Shown one piece after another: positions 44,865 to 56,125 of a stretch of 64,000 bases of DNA (position 1 is its first letter; every line of letters begins with the position of its first letter). A program made the position numbers and the translations under genes. The stretch covers positions 1 through 64,000 of the forward strand of contig JAHNUO010000070.1 in the NCBI GenBank assembly GCA_019787685.1. The letters are read 5' to 3'. Below the pieces are notes generated by a model. That model was not told the origin of the DNA, made no database searches, and saw only the letters and a list, made by a program, of their open reading frames with translations. The stretch comes from Chiua virens. Lineage: Eukaryota; Basidiomycota; Agaricomycetes; Boletales; Boletaceae.

Positions 44865-46781
44865 TTATTGAAATCCGTCGTAGCCTGGTTGAGTCCATTG
44901 GTTCATACCCATGCCGTTCATGGGCCCCATCATTCCTGCCATCCCGACGTTGCCCATCCCCATCCCGTTCATTATCATCCCGTCGCCCATCCCACCATCC
45001 CACACCATCCCCTCTGGATTGTCTCCACCCATCCACATCATCCCACCTTGTCCGGAAGGATGAAACGGCGCAGCGCCCAAGCCGTCCATGTTCATCCCCA
45101 TCATCGGCATGTTCATATTCCCTATACCCATCCCAGCCATATTCATCCCTACATTCATCCCCATCCCGCCCCATCCCGCCATCTCCACCGGTACACCGCC
45201 CATACCCATACCAGGCGCCATCCCCATTCCCATCATCGGCGACACGATCATCGAGTTCTGTTGTGCACCCTGAGGATGTGGTGCCATCTGGGCCATATTC
45301 GGGTTGGCGTTCGGCCGGCTATTGCGTGCAGCGCCCGGTATACCGACGCTGACGCCCCCACTGACGCCCACGCCCACACCCCCGCTGACCCCGCCTCCAC
45401 CGGACAGCGGCCCACTCCGTACGGGCGATTTCGGCCGGAGGGTCTCGATCTCGTGCGTGTTGGGCACAACGCACTTGCCCCCACCGAGCGTGGCGAGTTT
45501 CCTGGTCATCTCTTCCCAAGCGTCCCTTTCCCAGGGACGTGCGCCGTCGGGGATGCACGCGGCGCGGTCGCGGGCGAGGTCGGGGACGTGTTCGTGTTCG
45601 CCGTCGGCGAGGACGGTGACCCAGCCTCGTCGGAGGGAGGAGCGGGCGCGGCCAAAGATTTCGAGTCGGCGTGTGCCGAGACAAAAGTTTTCGATGAGGG
45701 TGTACATTTCAGGGGGTTTGCGTGTCGGGTCGGAGGGATCGCCTTCCCAGATGATCACGTCTGTGTCTGGGGACCGTCGGGTGTGAGCGTGAGAGGTGCA
45801 GTGAGGGGGACGTACCGACGTTGCAATGCACGAACCAGCTGTCGGTGGATCGTCGTACGGTGCCCTTGATGCCCATCAAACAATGCTGTTTGGTTCGGGT
45901 GAGCAAGGACGTCGTGGGTGGATCTGTCTATGAAGATGGCAAAGAGCAATCGTCAACGGTGTGGATCGAGGTGTGGATCAAGTGGGATATCGTGGGGGAC
46001 TCACGCCTGGGCCGCGATTGGAGTGGAGGTTGGTCTTGACCCAGACGACGTCCTCGCATCGTCTGTAGCCCCATTTGGCGAGGACTTCGCGACCCCGCTC
46101 GAGGCCTTCGCCGGCACCGCTGCCGACCCACATGAAGACAAAGGACGGATCGGCGGCGAGGGAGGGCACCGGGAATTCTTGGAGCTCGTCCCAGCCAAAC
46201 GAGGACGAGAACGGTGGATCGAGGAGGATGACGTCGAATTTCAATGGGTGCAACGAGGGAAACTGATGCAAGGGCAGGTAGCACGACGGCGCGGCATGCG
46301 TGTCGACCGACTCCTTTTTGAGATTGAGCAGACGCTGCTGTTTGGGGTATCTGCGGATGGTATGTGCGTCGGCGAGGGGTGCACGGATGGGCTGGACTTA
46401 CTCTTCGAAGCGGCGTTCGAGTTCGGCGCCGACGACCCAGTTTTGGGGCCATTCGCCGCTGTCGACGTACCTCTGGGAATAGTCATTACGGATGGTCTCT
46501 TCCTCGGGGATGTAATTTAGGTAACGGGCTACTCGGGCACGTTTGGCGGGTGGGAGGTCCGGTCTTTGGGGTGGCTTTGGACGGGGTGGGAGTGGTGATG
46601 ACGGAGGTGTCGGCGACGGTGATGGGGACGGTGAGGGGATGAGAGGGAGCTTGAGGAGATCTTGTGGTGGAGATGGAAGCGTACGGAGCTGGCGACGGTT
46701 GTTACGCTGTACATCGCGTACCCGGGCGATGAGGTCGTCGTGGAATGCGAGGAGACGCTCTGCGTAGAACGTCGTGGACAT
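44865..46781 (-). CDS. METTL14: METTL14-type MT-A70 family protein
   Basis: Four exons (46402-46781, 46005-46350, 45816-45927, 44865-45766) join exactly in phase and encode 579 residues. Diagnostic METTL14 blocks are [39 protein letters not shown] (about 165-174), [51 protein letters not shown] and [13 protein letters not shown] followed by GWVTVL. METTL14 is the RNA-binding partner of METTL3 in mRNA N6-methyladenosine writing; Kar4 is its counterpart in yeast. Animal METTL14 has EPPL at the vestigial catalytic site, while this protein reads DPPF, with the acidic residue but not the aromatic Trp of METTL3. Its C terminus has Gly/Val-rich repeats and a long Met/Gly/Asn-rich tail in place of the RGG tail. 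No METTL3 partner gene is in this window. Confidence 0.88.
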
Positions 46782-46836
46782 GGTGATAGTACTTGCCTAT
46801 CTGGGTTGTACTACGACATAAAAAAAAGTCGACACC
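46782..46836. promoter_or_regulatory. 55-bp divergent promoter, METTL14-type and NOC2 genes
   Basis: The two start codons (46781 minus, 46837 plus) are separated by only 55 bases, so both 5' untranslated regions and any promoter elements must overlap or lie inside the neighbouring coding sequence. An A-rich run (CATAAAAAAAAG) near 46816-46826 is the only simple element visible. Confidence 0.6.
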
Positions 46837-49476
46837 ATGGGCAAATCAACCAAGGCGACGCGCAAGTTCACCTCGAGCGGACAACTCAAAAAGACGATCC
46901 AGTCGAGAAAGAAATACCAGCAGACCAAAAAGAAAATCGAGAGTCGACGCGGTGCGAAAGGAAAAGGCAAGGCTAAAGTACCGGTCCAGGGCGAGTCCGA
47001 CGATGGCGAACTCAACGACGAGGACGTGGTCGCGTTCGTACATTCGTGCCATGGTCTATCGTGTGTGCTGACGTTCTAGCAGCCCCAAGTCAAAAGGAAT
47101 CACTGTGGATGACTTTCTCGGTGCTGGCTTCATGGAAAACGGCAATGTATGGCATGCACTACAGATCGTCGACTACGGACACTCATGAACATCACAGGTG
47201 GACGTCGAACAGGACGATTCTGATTCAGAGGAGGACGAAGAGGAAGACGTTGCGGATGACGAGTCTTTTGCTTCCGTCGATGACCTCGAAGGTGCGTTTT
47301 CCAGCGACCTCGTTCTTCCTCACAAACACAGTGTTCCAGACGAAGGCGCCGCGCACTTGCACGAACTTTCCAAACTGGCCGAAAAGGATCCCGAGTTCTA
47401 CAAGTACCTTCAAGAAAATGACGGGGAACTGCTCGAGTTTGATCCCGACGACGCGGTTGACGATGAAGAAGACACAGAAGAGGAGGATGACGTCGACATG
47501 GTGAACGAAACGTTGCCCATCCTCACAAAGGACATCCTCCGCGGATGGCAAAAGGCTCTGCTCGACGTAAACCTGCTCTTCCTTACATTACTGTCGGGCC
47601 CCGCTGATGTGTTTTTCAGTACCGTTCCTTGCGCGCCTTGAGAAAACTTTTGCTTGCATTCCGTTCTGCTGCACACATGAACGAGGAAGATCAATCGCTC
47701 GCTTGGCGTATTGACAGTTCAGCGAGTAAGGCGCTGTTGAGCCCGTTGTAACTTTTCACTCACATGCGCTTTCAGTGTATAACAAGCTCGTCACTACCGC
47801 TCTCAAATTTACCCCGGTCATTCTTGTCCATCATATTCCTTACAAGATCCTTCCCAATGGGAAATAGTACGCGAAACATGTTCCTCTTCCCTCCTGTCAT
47901 GTTCATCATTTTCCTAGTAAACCACCTACACAAACAACGAAACAGAAAACCTTGCAGAAGCTCATCCTAGCGTACTTCAACAATGTCATCCACTTGATTC
48001 CCCAGCTTACGGACAAGGAGATGCTTCAGCTTGCCTTGGCGGAAAGCGCAAAGATCTTGCCGTACGTTACCACTAGCCGGAAATCGGTCAAGGCCTATCT
48101 AAAGGTATTTCATTTCGAACCCTCGGCGACTTTATGATATTCAAGTAAACAACTACAGCAATGCCTAGATGTCTGGTCTTCAGGTGAAGACAGCGTTCGG
48201 ATAGCAGCTTTCTTGTCGATTAGGATGCTTGCGAATGCCACGGACAATGCCATGCTAGACCTTGTCATGAAGGTTAGGATTTTGCTGTCGTACGCCATTG
48301 TATCGCTCATGGCCATCTCAGAGCACATATCTCCAGCTGGTGCGCTCCTCGAAATCCACGAGTTCACACAAGTTACCCTCCATCAATCTCATGAAAAATT
48401 CTGCCTCGGAGATTTTTTGCTTGGACCATGCCACAGCGTATCAGCATGCGTTCGGGTACATAAGGCAGCTTGCGATCCACCTCAGGAATAGCATGAAAAC
48501 GAAAACCAAGGTACGTCATCGACCTGGGTCTGATTTTTTTTTCTCTGTATCTCGACTGCATATAGGAGGCATACCAGCAAGTATACAACTGGCAGTATGT
48601 ACATTCCGTCGATTTTTGGACCCTTGTCCTGGCAAGGGCATGTAGCGCAGAAGCGCAGGCGGAACGCGGGGAAGAGAGCGAGCTCAAACCTCTCATCTAT
48701 CCTTTGGTGCAAGTAAGCCTTGGCGCAATCAAGTAAGCTACCGCGTTTCTTGCTTGCCAGATTTTCTCACACCTTCCAGGCTCATATCCAACGCCCGCTC
48801 GTACCCCTTCCATCTTCACATCGCTCGCTCGATGCTCCATCTCTCGCGTCACACAAACACCTACATCCCGCTGACGCCCTACCTACTGCCCATCATCTCA
48901 TCACAACTGACGTCATCGGGCAAACCCAAACCGTCGACGCTCCGCCCGCTCGATTTTGAGTCCAACATCCGCGCGCCGGCACAGTACCTCAAGACGCGCG
49001 TGTACTTGGAAGGCCTCGTCGACGAAGCGAGCTTCATCCTGGCCGAGTGGCTCATCAGCCCGCCGGTTCACGGGAGCATCGCGTTCCCGGAGATCACTGT
49101 CCCGATCGTGGTCTCCCTCCGCAAGACGATCAAGACCGCCAAGGCGTCGTCCAAAGGCGGGGGTCAAAAGGACACCGGGGTCGTCAAAGCACTGACGGAG
49201 TGCGTGGACGAGAGTGCCAAGTGGATGGCGGACAGACGCAAGGGGGTCAGTTTTGAACCCGGGAGGGTGTCCGAGGTCGAGCGGTGGGAGGCCGAGCTCA
49301 AGGTCGAGGCGTCGCCGCTGGCAAAGTACGTCCAGGTGCAACGCAAGGCGAGGGCGACGCGGCGACGCTTGGTCGACAAGGTACGCGTGCGGGTATTCAT
49401 GATGGCGAATTGGCGAATCTGACGTGCGCGACAGGCTGCCAAGGGCGAAGACGAGATGTTGGAGGAGGAAGACTGA
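46837..49476 (+). CDS. NOC2: Nucleolar complex protein 2 (60S ribosome biogenesis)
   Basis: A multi-exon gene with at least nine introns, beginning [11 protein letters not shown] and ending at the TGA at 49474-49476. Its order matches Noc2: a basic N terminus, a long Asp/Glu-rich region ([20 protein letters not shown]), [36 protein letters not shown] and [14 protein letters not shown]. Helical repeats follow, including [80 protein letters not shown] and [22 protein letters not shown]. Noc2 pairs with Noc1 or Noc3 to move pre-60S particles from nucleolus to nucleoplasm. Long minus-strand frames over 48.9-49.5 kb are shadows. The gene appears intact. Confidence 0.88.
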
Positions 49477-51291
49477 TGCACTGCGCATTCGCACCAGGGA
49501 AAAACCAAAGGGGTAGCGTACAAAAATTTTATTCTCCAACTCGGGTGTTGTCGATTTGGATATGGTTTTGCGATGCTCCCATTTTGCATTTCATCACTTG
49601 CACTCGTGTCATCACCATCTTACACATCTGGCCGTCACTGACATGTCATGCGCCTGGCTTCGCATTCCAGTTGGGGATCGTGTTGATCCAATGGACGCTT
49701 GGGATGATCACGTTGGTGAAAAAGTTTCCCAACCAAGGGACGCAGAACAAGGGCTCCAGTGATATTAATTTATACCGATATCCAATGTGGTGAAACGACA
49801 AACATATTTCTTCTGGTGCGAGTTCTGGAACATGTGCGGACGGATGGTCATACGCCCAAACGATTGCACAGGCCACCCCGTCCCTGGACATCTCAGAGAT
49901 AGAATTGGCTAGCGATGGAAACCTAGAGTCTAAGTCGTACTCGGGTCCCCTTCGACCACGCCTCGGAACCCATGGGCTCGCACGAATTTGGCGGTCTGAC
50001 GATCCACGATTTTTTTCTGGGGGGGTTGTTTTTGGTCAGCACATGGTCCGACGGCGTATGAGCGTGCGTTTGAGAACACAGTGGGATTTATATCCGGCAT
50101 AAGAATGGAAACGGAAAGCCAGCCCAGGCTCATGTCATCTCGCGTATCTCGAACTGGGAGGCCGTCGAGGCTTTCATAATCGGTCGTGCGTCATCCCGAG
50201 TGCATCGACGAGGGCCGTTGCCTGGTTCTTGTACGACCGGTCGAGCGCGTCAGGGATGAACTTGACGGGACGATCCTCTCTCGACCCTCGAGCCGTGTAC
50301 GCCTTGTTCGGACGCGTCGACCGATGACGTTCATCGGGCCGAGCGAATCACTGGTACTGCCACCCGTTCATGGGCGCATCGCGTCACGACCAAATCACAA
50401 TCTCATCAAGTGTCAGCGAGAGAAGTCGAGGTCGTCACGTCGTCAAGGGACAGGTTGGCGCGTGTGGTATAGGGTGCGAAATGGGTGGCAGAAAAATGTG
50501 CGCGGGCGTAGGTGGGAAGTGTGTGTCAGGGTCGAGAGGCGCGTGTCTTGCTATAAAAAGTCAAAGTCTGGCGTGTAAGGCGAGAGGCAAACGGAAAAAG
50601 TGTAACGGAACGTACAGGGACGGTCTCGCGTGGTGACATCGCGCGTCTGACACGGCCCGGAGATAGGCTGCAAAAGGTGTAAATTAGATGTTGGATGACA
50701 ACAAATGACGCAGGGCGGGTGCGGTCCTTGCAATGCGTTTGCTGTGTTAGTATTAGGGACGAAAGGTAGTGGCGTCCGGGTGTAAGTATTTCCAACTTGC
50801 TTGTGTGGGGGAACCAACGAACTGGGCCAGGGTTCAAAGTTTCGATATGGTTTGTTCCATTCTGTTTCATCATATCTCGTCACGTATCAATTTTTCCGCT
50901 TCCTGGAATGGGATGCACTGCTTCGAAAACAACTCTGGATAGCGCGGATCCCCGCGGAATCAAAGAAAGGTAGAGTAATGTGATGAGAAAGAAGGGAAGC
51001 AAAGAAGAGGGAGCATCTTGATGGAGAGTCCATATGGGCTGGCTGAGTCAGCCAGTTTCCTCTGGTGATGACCTGGGATGCAGAGGATGAAACGGCGGTC
51101 CTCGGGGGAGCGAAAGAAGTACAGTTATCACCATCTGGGCCATTCTAAAGCGGTGCTCTCGTTGGCTGGGTTGAACAAGATATTTCTGTGCATTCGATCC
51201 GAAGTACCGTGCCCAGAACATGTCAACCTCACGATGCTTAGTGGATCATTGAGAGGAAGGGAGATACAGTTTTGGGAAGGAAGTACTCGGA
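49477..51291. other. About 1.8 kb with no firm gene; exon-like minus frames
   Basis: Minus-strand frames ending at 49646 (with LGNFFTNVIIPSVHWINTIP), 49930 (with KIVDRQTAKFVRAHGF) and 50175 (with ALDRSYKNQATALVDALGM) look protein-like, but no ATG, splice chain or family was found. They could be exons of a gene read right to left, or relics. Confidence 0.3.
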
Positions 51292-51654
51292 TCATCTCCA
51301 AATGCCGAAGAAGACCTGCCACCATGGCCGACGGATGCCCTGTGCGCTTCTCTCGAACCCTTGAACGAGACGCTCATAGTGCTTGGGCATCGACGCTGGC
51401 TCCAACGTCCTTTTGGACAGTGTGTACTGAGGTGCTGTGAGGACGAGGTCTGTTGCGAACGAGAACGTGCTCACCTTGCTCTGGACGCCGTTTTCGAGCA
51501 AGACGCGTGCAGACTGTGCCGCGTCGGATGTCAGTCGCGGATGCGTCGTGAGAGAGGCGAGAAATGTTTTAAGCTGCATGTTTGGACGGAATGGATCTGT
51601 AGGCCAAGCAGCGGCGATTGTCTTGAGCTTCTGAGCATGCTTGGAGGCGGCCAT
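51292..51654 (-). CDS. Small protein resembling UQCC2/Cbp6 assembly factors
   Basis: Two exons (51475-51654, 51292-51426) with a 48-nt intron in phase 0 encode 104 residues. The N terminus (KHAQKLKTIAAAWPTDPFRPNMQ) has the helix followed by WPxDPxRP seen in short mitochondrial proteins of the UQCC2/Cbp6 group, which help translate and assemble cytochrome b. The C-terminal half has YTLSKRTLEPASMPKHYERL and a terminal RRPWWQVFFGIW. Length fits the family. The assignment rests on the N-terminal motif only and is tentative; another LYR-like or small inner-membrane factor is possible. Confidence 0.55.
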   Translation of the reverse strand: MAASKHAQKLKTIAAAWPTDPFRPNMQLKTFLASLTTHPRLTSDAAQSARVLLENGVQSKVSTFSFATDLVLTAPQYTLSKRTLEPASMPKHYERLVQGFERSAQGIRRPWWQVFFGIWR

Positions 51655-52832
51655 GGACGAGCAGTGTTGAGATGGCGTTGAAGCGGCGCCAATCCGGTTC
51701 AGGGACTTTGAATCGGACTCAAAACCTTCGCGGAACGACCGTTGTGTTATTACTATAGGTCGGGAGGAGGTAGTACCATGGCAGCGGACAATTGGTATTA
51801 GCAGAACAATTCAGGCGGTAAGTCCATATGGTCACTCTCTCCCCCCCGTTTCCTTGGGTCATTTCTGGACGTTCGCGAAATCAAGTCAAGAGACCTCGGA
51901 CTTGCCGGCGTCATCTTTCTCTCCCACCGATCCATCTCATTCCGTCTTGCGGAATGAAATGTACCCACACTTGCCACGCTTTCGTGGTTCCAGTCGCGAT
52001 TCAGCCAGCTCCTCAATTGCCGCGTCCTTTTGTGACCGCTCAGTGGGAACGGTCAGTGTTATTCTTTGCCCCGATAAATCATGATATCGATTACTGCAGC
52101 CGTCCATCGGTGAGAGCCTCCCAGCTGTCTTTGTGGCACGGACTTGCACATGAATTTTTTCTCTTCCGTTTTCCATTTTCATTCGCCAGAATTCCCCCCT
52201 TTTAGCAGGGTGGATCATGGGGTTCGCCTTCGGTTGCGCCGATCTGCTGCGGGTTGAACGGCAGTGTTTCCGGTTTTTTCCTCTGACTTGACTCACACCA
52301 TGACATATGGCAGATGCCGGACGTCTTGTGGAGTGGCGACGCACACGTGTGCCTTGGTATTGTCTCCTGAGAAGACGGCCAGGGGACATGTGCTGTCGCC
52401 GACAGGTACATCCCGCGAGGCGTAGCATGTCGGCTTTTCCCTTGCTGACACCTATTTTCCGAGTCGCGATGAGATCCATGGATACTCATATAGAATGATA
52501 TGTGCGCTTTGCCCGCGCGACATCGGGGGAAAGCAATTGTATGTCGACGCACGGTTCGCGGCAGCGATGCTTCGTTTCCCCTTGTTTCATTGCTGAAATA
52601 CGACGGTGTCTGTCCGAACGAGCTGGTTCAGTCAAGGATGGTGGTAGACGTGCTTCTTTGTCCTGTAGTACTTGTCTATTTCAAATGATCCTGTATGTAC
52701 GATGCTAATCAACGCCCGCTCACTGTGCGGCCTTTGTGCACTGCCTTTTCTTGCAAGCGCCCGACCCGTTCTGGAAGTCATGCACGCGCTGTGCCTCCAC
52801 CCAACCCACCTTTCCCCCCTCCCTGCCCATCA
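51655..52832. other. Intergenic, no gene seen
   Basis: Open frames (51937-52479 minus, 51828-52205 plus) are without motifs and overlap each other. Nothing is supported. Confidence 0.4.
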
Positions 52833-55800
52833 TGCCAGGTTGTTGCGGTAGCTCCGCCCCCAAGGACGACCAATACTCCAACCGACCCCAGCCATTCAAC
52901 CCTTCTATCGTCCAACAGCAACCACAGCCCCATGAAAAACCAGCGCTTCTGGCTGGGACGCCGTCGACGGTGCCATCACCACCCCCACCCAGTTTCCACA
53001 CCCACCAGGGATCGCCGACCAGGCTCGGCGGGGTGCCGTGGACGACACCGCACGCCAGCATGATGAACATGAACGCAAGCCAGCCGGGGATGGCCTCGTA
53101 CGACCTCTCGTCAGGCCGGCCGAACACGATGATGATACCCGGGACGTCGACGACGCCGCTGTACCAGCCCAATCCGGTCCGTGCACCCCCGCGACTGGCG
53201 TCGACTTCGCCCTCCATCACGGGGTCCATGGCCAACACGGTAACGTCGATGTCGATGTCGAGGAACGAGTCGGGCGGGCTGGGCGAGGGTCGAATGTCCA
53301 TTTCCATCGATTTCGGTACGTCGTCGGGTGGTGTGCAGGTGCGCGACTGACACGGTTCGTTTCTAGGTACGACGTTTTCGGGCGTGGTGCGTGTGTTTGT
53401 TTGCGCGTCTGGTTTGAGTGGTGGATTGACAGGTCGAGATAGGCATATGCATCCTCACGCATCGCGTCGGGGGCTATTCAGCAAATTTTGAATTGGCCGG
53501 GCTCGTTTGAGACGTTTCGCAAGGTCCCGACGTGTCTTTTATATGACGAACATGGACAGGTATTGGCATGGGGACTCGAAGCCAAGAACGCGAGTCCCAT
53601 GCCGGGCACGTTTCGATGTGAATGGTACGTCCGGTCTGTTTCATCTCGAGGTTCAGATCATGTTTTCTGATTTCATAAACACTAGGTTCAAATTGTTCCT
53701 CGAGCCGCGTGCCTTGCGCGACGAGTCTGCTGTCGACCCGCGGTTGCCACAACTTCCCGTACGTCAGCGTCGTGCACTCGAGAAAAAAGATACATGTATC
53801 TCATTCCCTCGGATAGCCCGGCAAGACTGCCATGAATCTGATTGTCGACTTTTTGACTTGTCTGTGGGAATATGCAAAGGAAGAAATCACTCGAGAAATA
53901 GGGGCGGTTGCGGATCTCAGTAGGCGATCCTATTTCAACCTCGTGATGGGAGATGTCATTGACCGGCTATAGACACCGCCGATGTCGTGGTGACCTGCCC
54001 TGCGGCGTGGGACAACAAGGGATGTGATCTCATGCGAGCAGCCGCCATTGAGGCTGGTTTCGTTCAGTCTGCGCGCGCAGGGGATATTCATTGGCGCGAT
54101 CGCTTGCGTATCATAACGTATGTCAAAGAGTCTCGGTTGACGACCGTTGCCGCGTCACAGCTCCATGTACAACCGTGTCCTGACATTCTATCTTTAGAGA
54201 GCCCGAAGCAGCTGCCGTGCACTGTGCGCGCTTGACGGATCTCCACAAACTCCGTCCAAGTCAAAACTTTATGATTTGCGATGCAGGAGGCGGTACGGTT
54301 GTATGTACTTTGTTTTATATTTTGTTTCCGCTTATCATTTTTTTATGCGCCCGGTAGGACCTTGCGTGTTACAAGATCATCGGGCAAGTCGGCCAAAACG
54401 GAAACCTCGAGATTGCGGAAATATGTGCACGCTCGGGCGCGAACTGCGGTTCGCTCTTTCTGGACCTTCGATTCCGGGGGCTCGTGCAAACGCTACTGGC
54501 GGATCACCCTGCGCACCTTGACGCGGCGAGCTTGGCCTATTTTATGCATTCATTCAGCCAAACGGACAAGCTAGCTTTTCGTGGTGAAATGGATGATGGT
54601 AAGCGTGTAAAAATAAATGCTTGCTTGCCGGTCGTCTAAATGAAATCCCGCAGAAACGTATTTCCATTTTACGTGCTTCAATGTTCAGGACCCGCATGAT
54701 CCTTCTGTCGGATTAATTAATGGCGAACTTGCGATACCCGGCATTTTAATTCGGCGGGAAGTTTTTGACCCTGTCGTCAATCAAGTGAGTGGCATCATAT
54801 TCGATGGTTAAGTGTAGGTTGCTGATGGCTATTCAGGTACTGGAAATGATTGAGGAGCAGTACGGGAAGATTGAGCAACGGATCGACGCATTGCTTCTCG
54901 TGGGAGGCTTCGCAGGGAGCGAGTACCTGTTCCGAAAAGTGGAGGTGAGTTGATGCGCCCAGCGTTCGCGAAGTGATGCTCAAGGGTGTTCCATGTGGAG
55001 ACGAAATTCTCTGGAAAGATTAAAGTCATCGCACGGCCGTCTGATGCAGACACGGCCACCGTGCGCGGTGCCGCTCAGTACGGACTCTCGCGCAAGGCGA
55101 TCGTGTCGACAATGATTGTTCCGCGGGCATACATCATGAAGGTGAGGTGATGTGTGATGTTTCATTGGGAACGTTCTTTCTGAGTGTCGCAGGTGAAACT
55201 GCCAGCGGAACCGGAGGATTGGCTGAAGCGGCCGGCATATATCAAGGAAAATAGCTCGAGGGTGGCGATATGTGAAAATCGGTAATGACGAATCTGGGTT
55301 TATCTAGGTGACCAGATTGGTGACCGAACGATTAGGCTGCAATATCTGGTGATGAAAGGTGCGATCCTGCGCAAGGGGCAAGTATATATTTACGAAATTT
55401 CCCGGTGCGAGAGCTGATCGGGGATCGTGTGGGGGCGTGTGTAGACAACGCGTGAGGACCAAGTTCTGGTAAGGCCGCGACTGTATTGAGCGTCACCACG
55501 AGCCTGACTGGTCGGTGACAGCAAATTCTCACAGAACAGCCAAGGTGGGGGGTCAATAGAAGCCCAGGATGATGGCTGAGAAGGATTCACAGATTGCAAT
55601 TTTGTGGCAGTCCTGTACACGGCAGAGTCGGACAAGATTATGCGATATACGGATGAGGCAAGGCTGGGGAGATGACACGTCACGGGGACATCAACTGACG
55701 TTTTATGCCATAGGGGGAGCTAACGGAGCTCTGTAAATGGACGGTGAATCTGAGCTCGTTACCCACGTTCCAGCAGAACGCGAGCGTTGCGCAGCCGAGC

Positions 55801-55959
55801 GGGTTCTATACGGGTGAGATGTCATGATGGTGAGTAAGACGATGCTGACGATGCACAGAGTTTGAGCTCGGACTGGAGATGGATAGCGCGGAGGTGCGGG
55901 GGGTGCTGTTCTACGAGGGGGAGGAATGGAGCCGTGTCGTGTTTGATTTTTTGAATTAA
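52833..55959 (+). CDS. HSP70-like ATPase of the HSPA12 type
   Basis: A gene with about a dozen introns. It starts MPGCCGSSAPKDD, followed by a Pro/Ser/Met-rich, probably disordered stretch of about 140 residues. The ATPase domain begins ISIDFGTTFSGV, the phosphate-1 loop, split by an intron after 53315. Later come VVVTCPAAWDNKGCDLMRAA, EPEAAAVHC, NFMICDAGGGTVDL (phosphate 2) and LLLVGGFAGSEYLF (adenosine loop), then a short beta-rich end containing CNFVAVLYTAESDK, FELGLEMDS and WSRVVFDFLN. This fits HSPA12-like proteins, which keep the actin-like ATPase fold but lack the normal HSP70 substrate-binding domain and are expanded in Agaricomycetes. Two adjacent Cys near the N terminus could be lipid-modified. 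Substrate unknown; reading appears intact. Confidence 0.82.
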
Positions 55960-56125
55960 ATAAGACTTTTTTTTCTGTTGTCAGGTTGTTGAGATCAGAG
56001 ACAAGTCGGGCATGTCCGTCAGTTCGGCCAACTCCGTGTGCATAACCCGTCCACCTCGAAACTTGACTGTCTGCATTTATTATAAGTATCCGCCAGCTCG
56101 AGCATGCTGTCCATCACACCTCCCC

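Noticed and set aside
44856..45869. Plus-strand ORF of 337 codons, His/Pro-rich
   Set aside because: It is the reverse complement of the Met/Gly-rich tail and core of the METTL14-type gene, whose exons are supported by family motifs and phase.
48913..49539. Minus-strand ORF of 208 codons
   Set aside because: Shadow of the last exons of NOC2.
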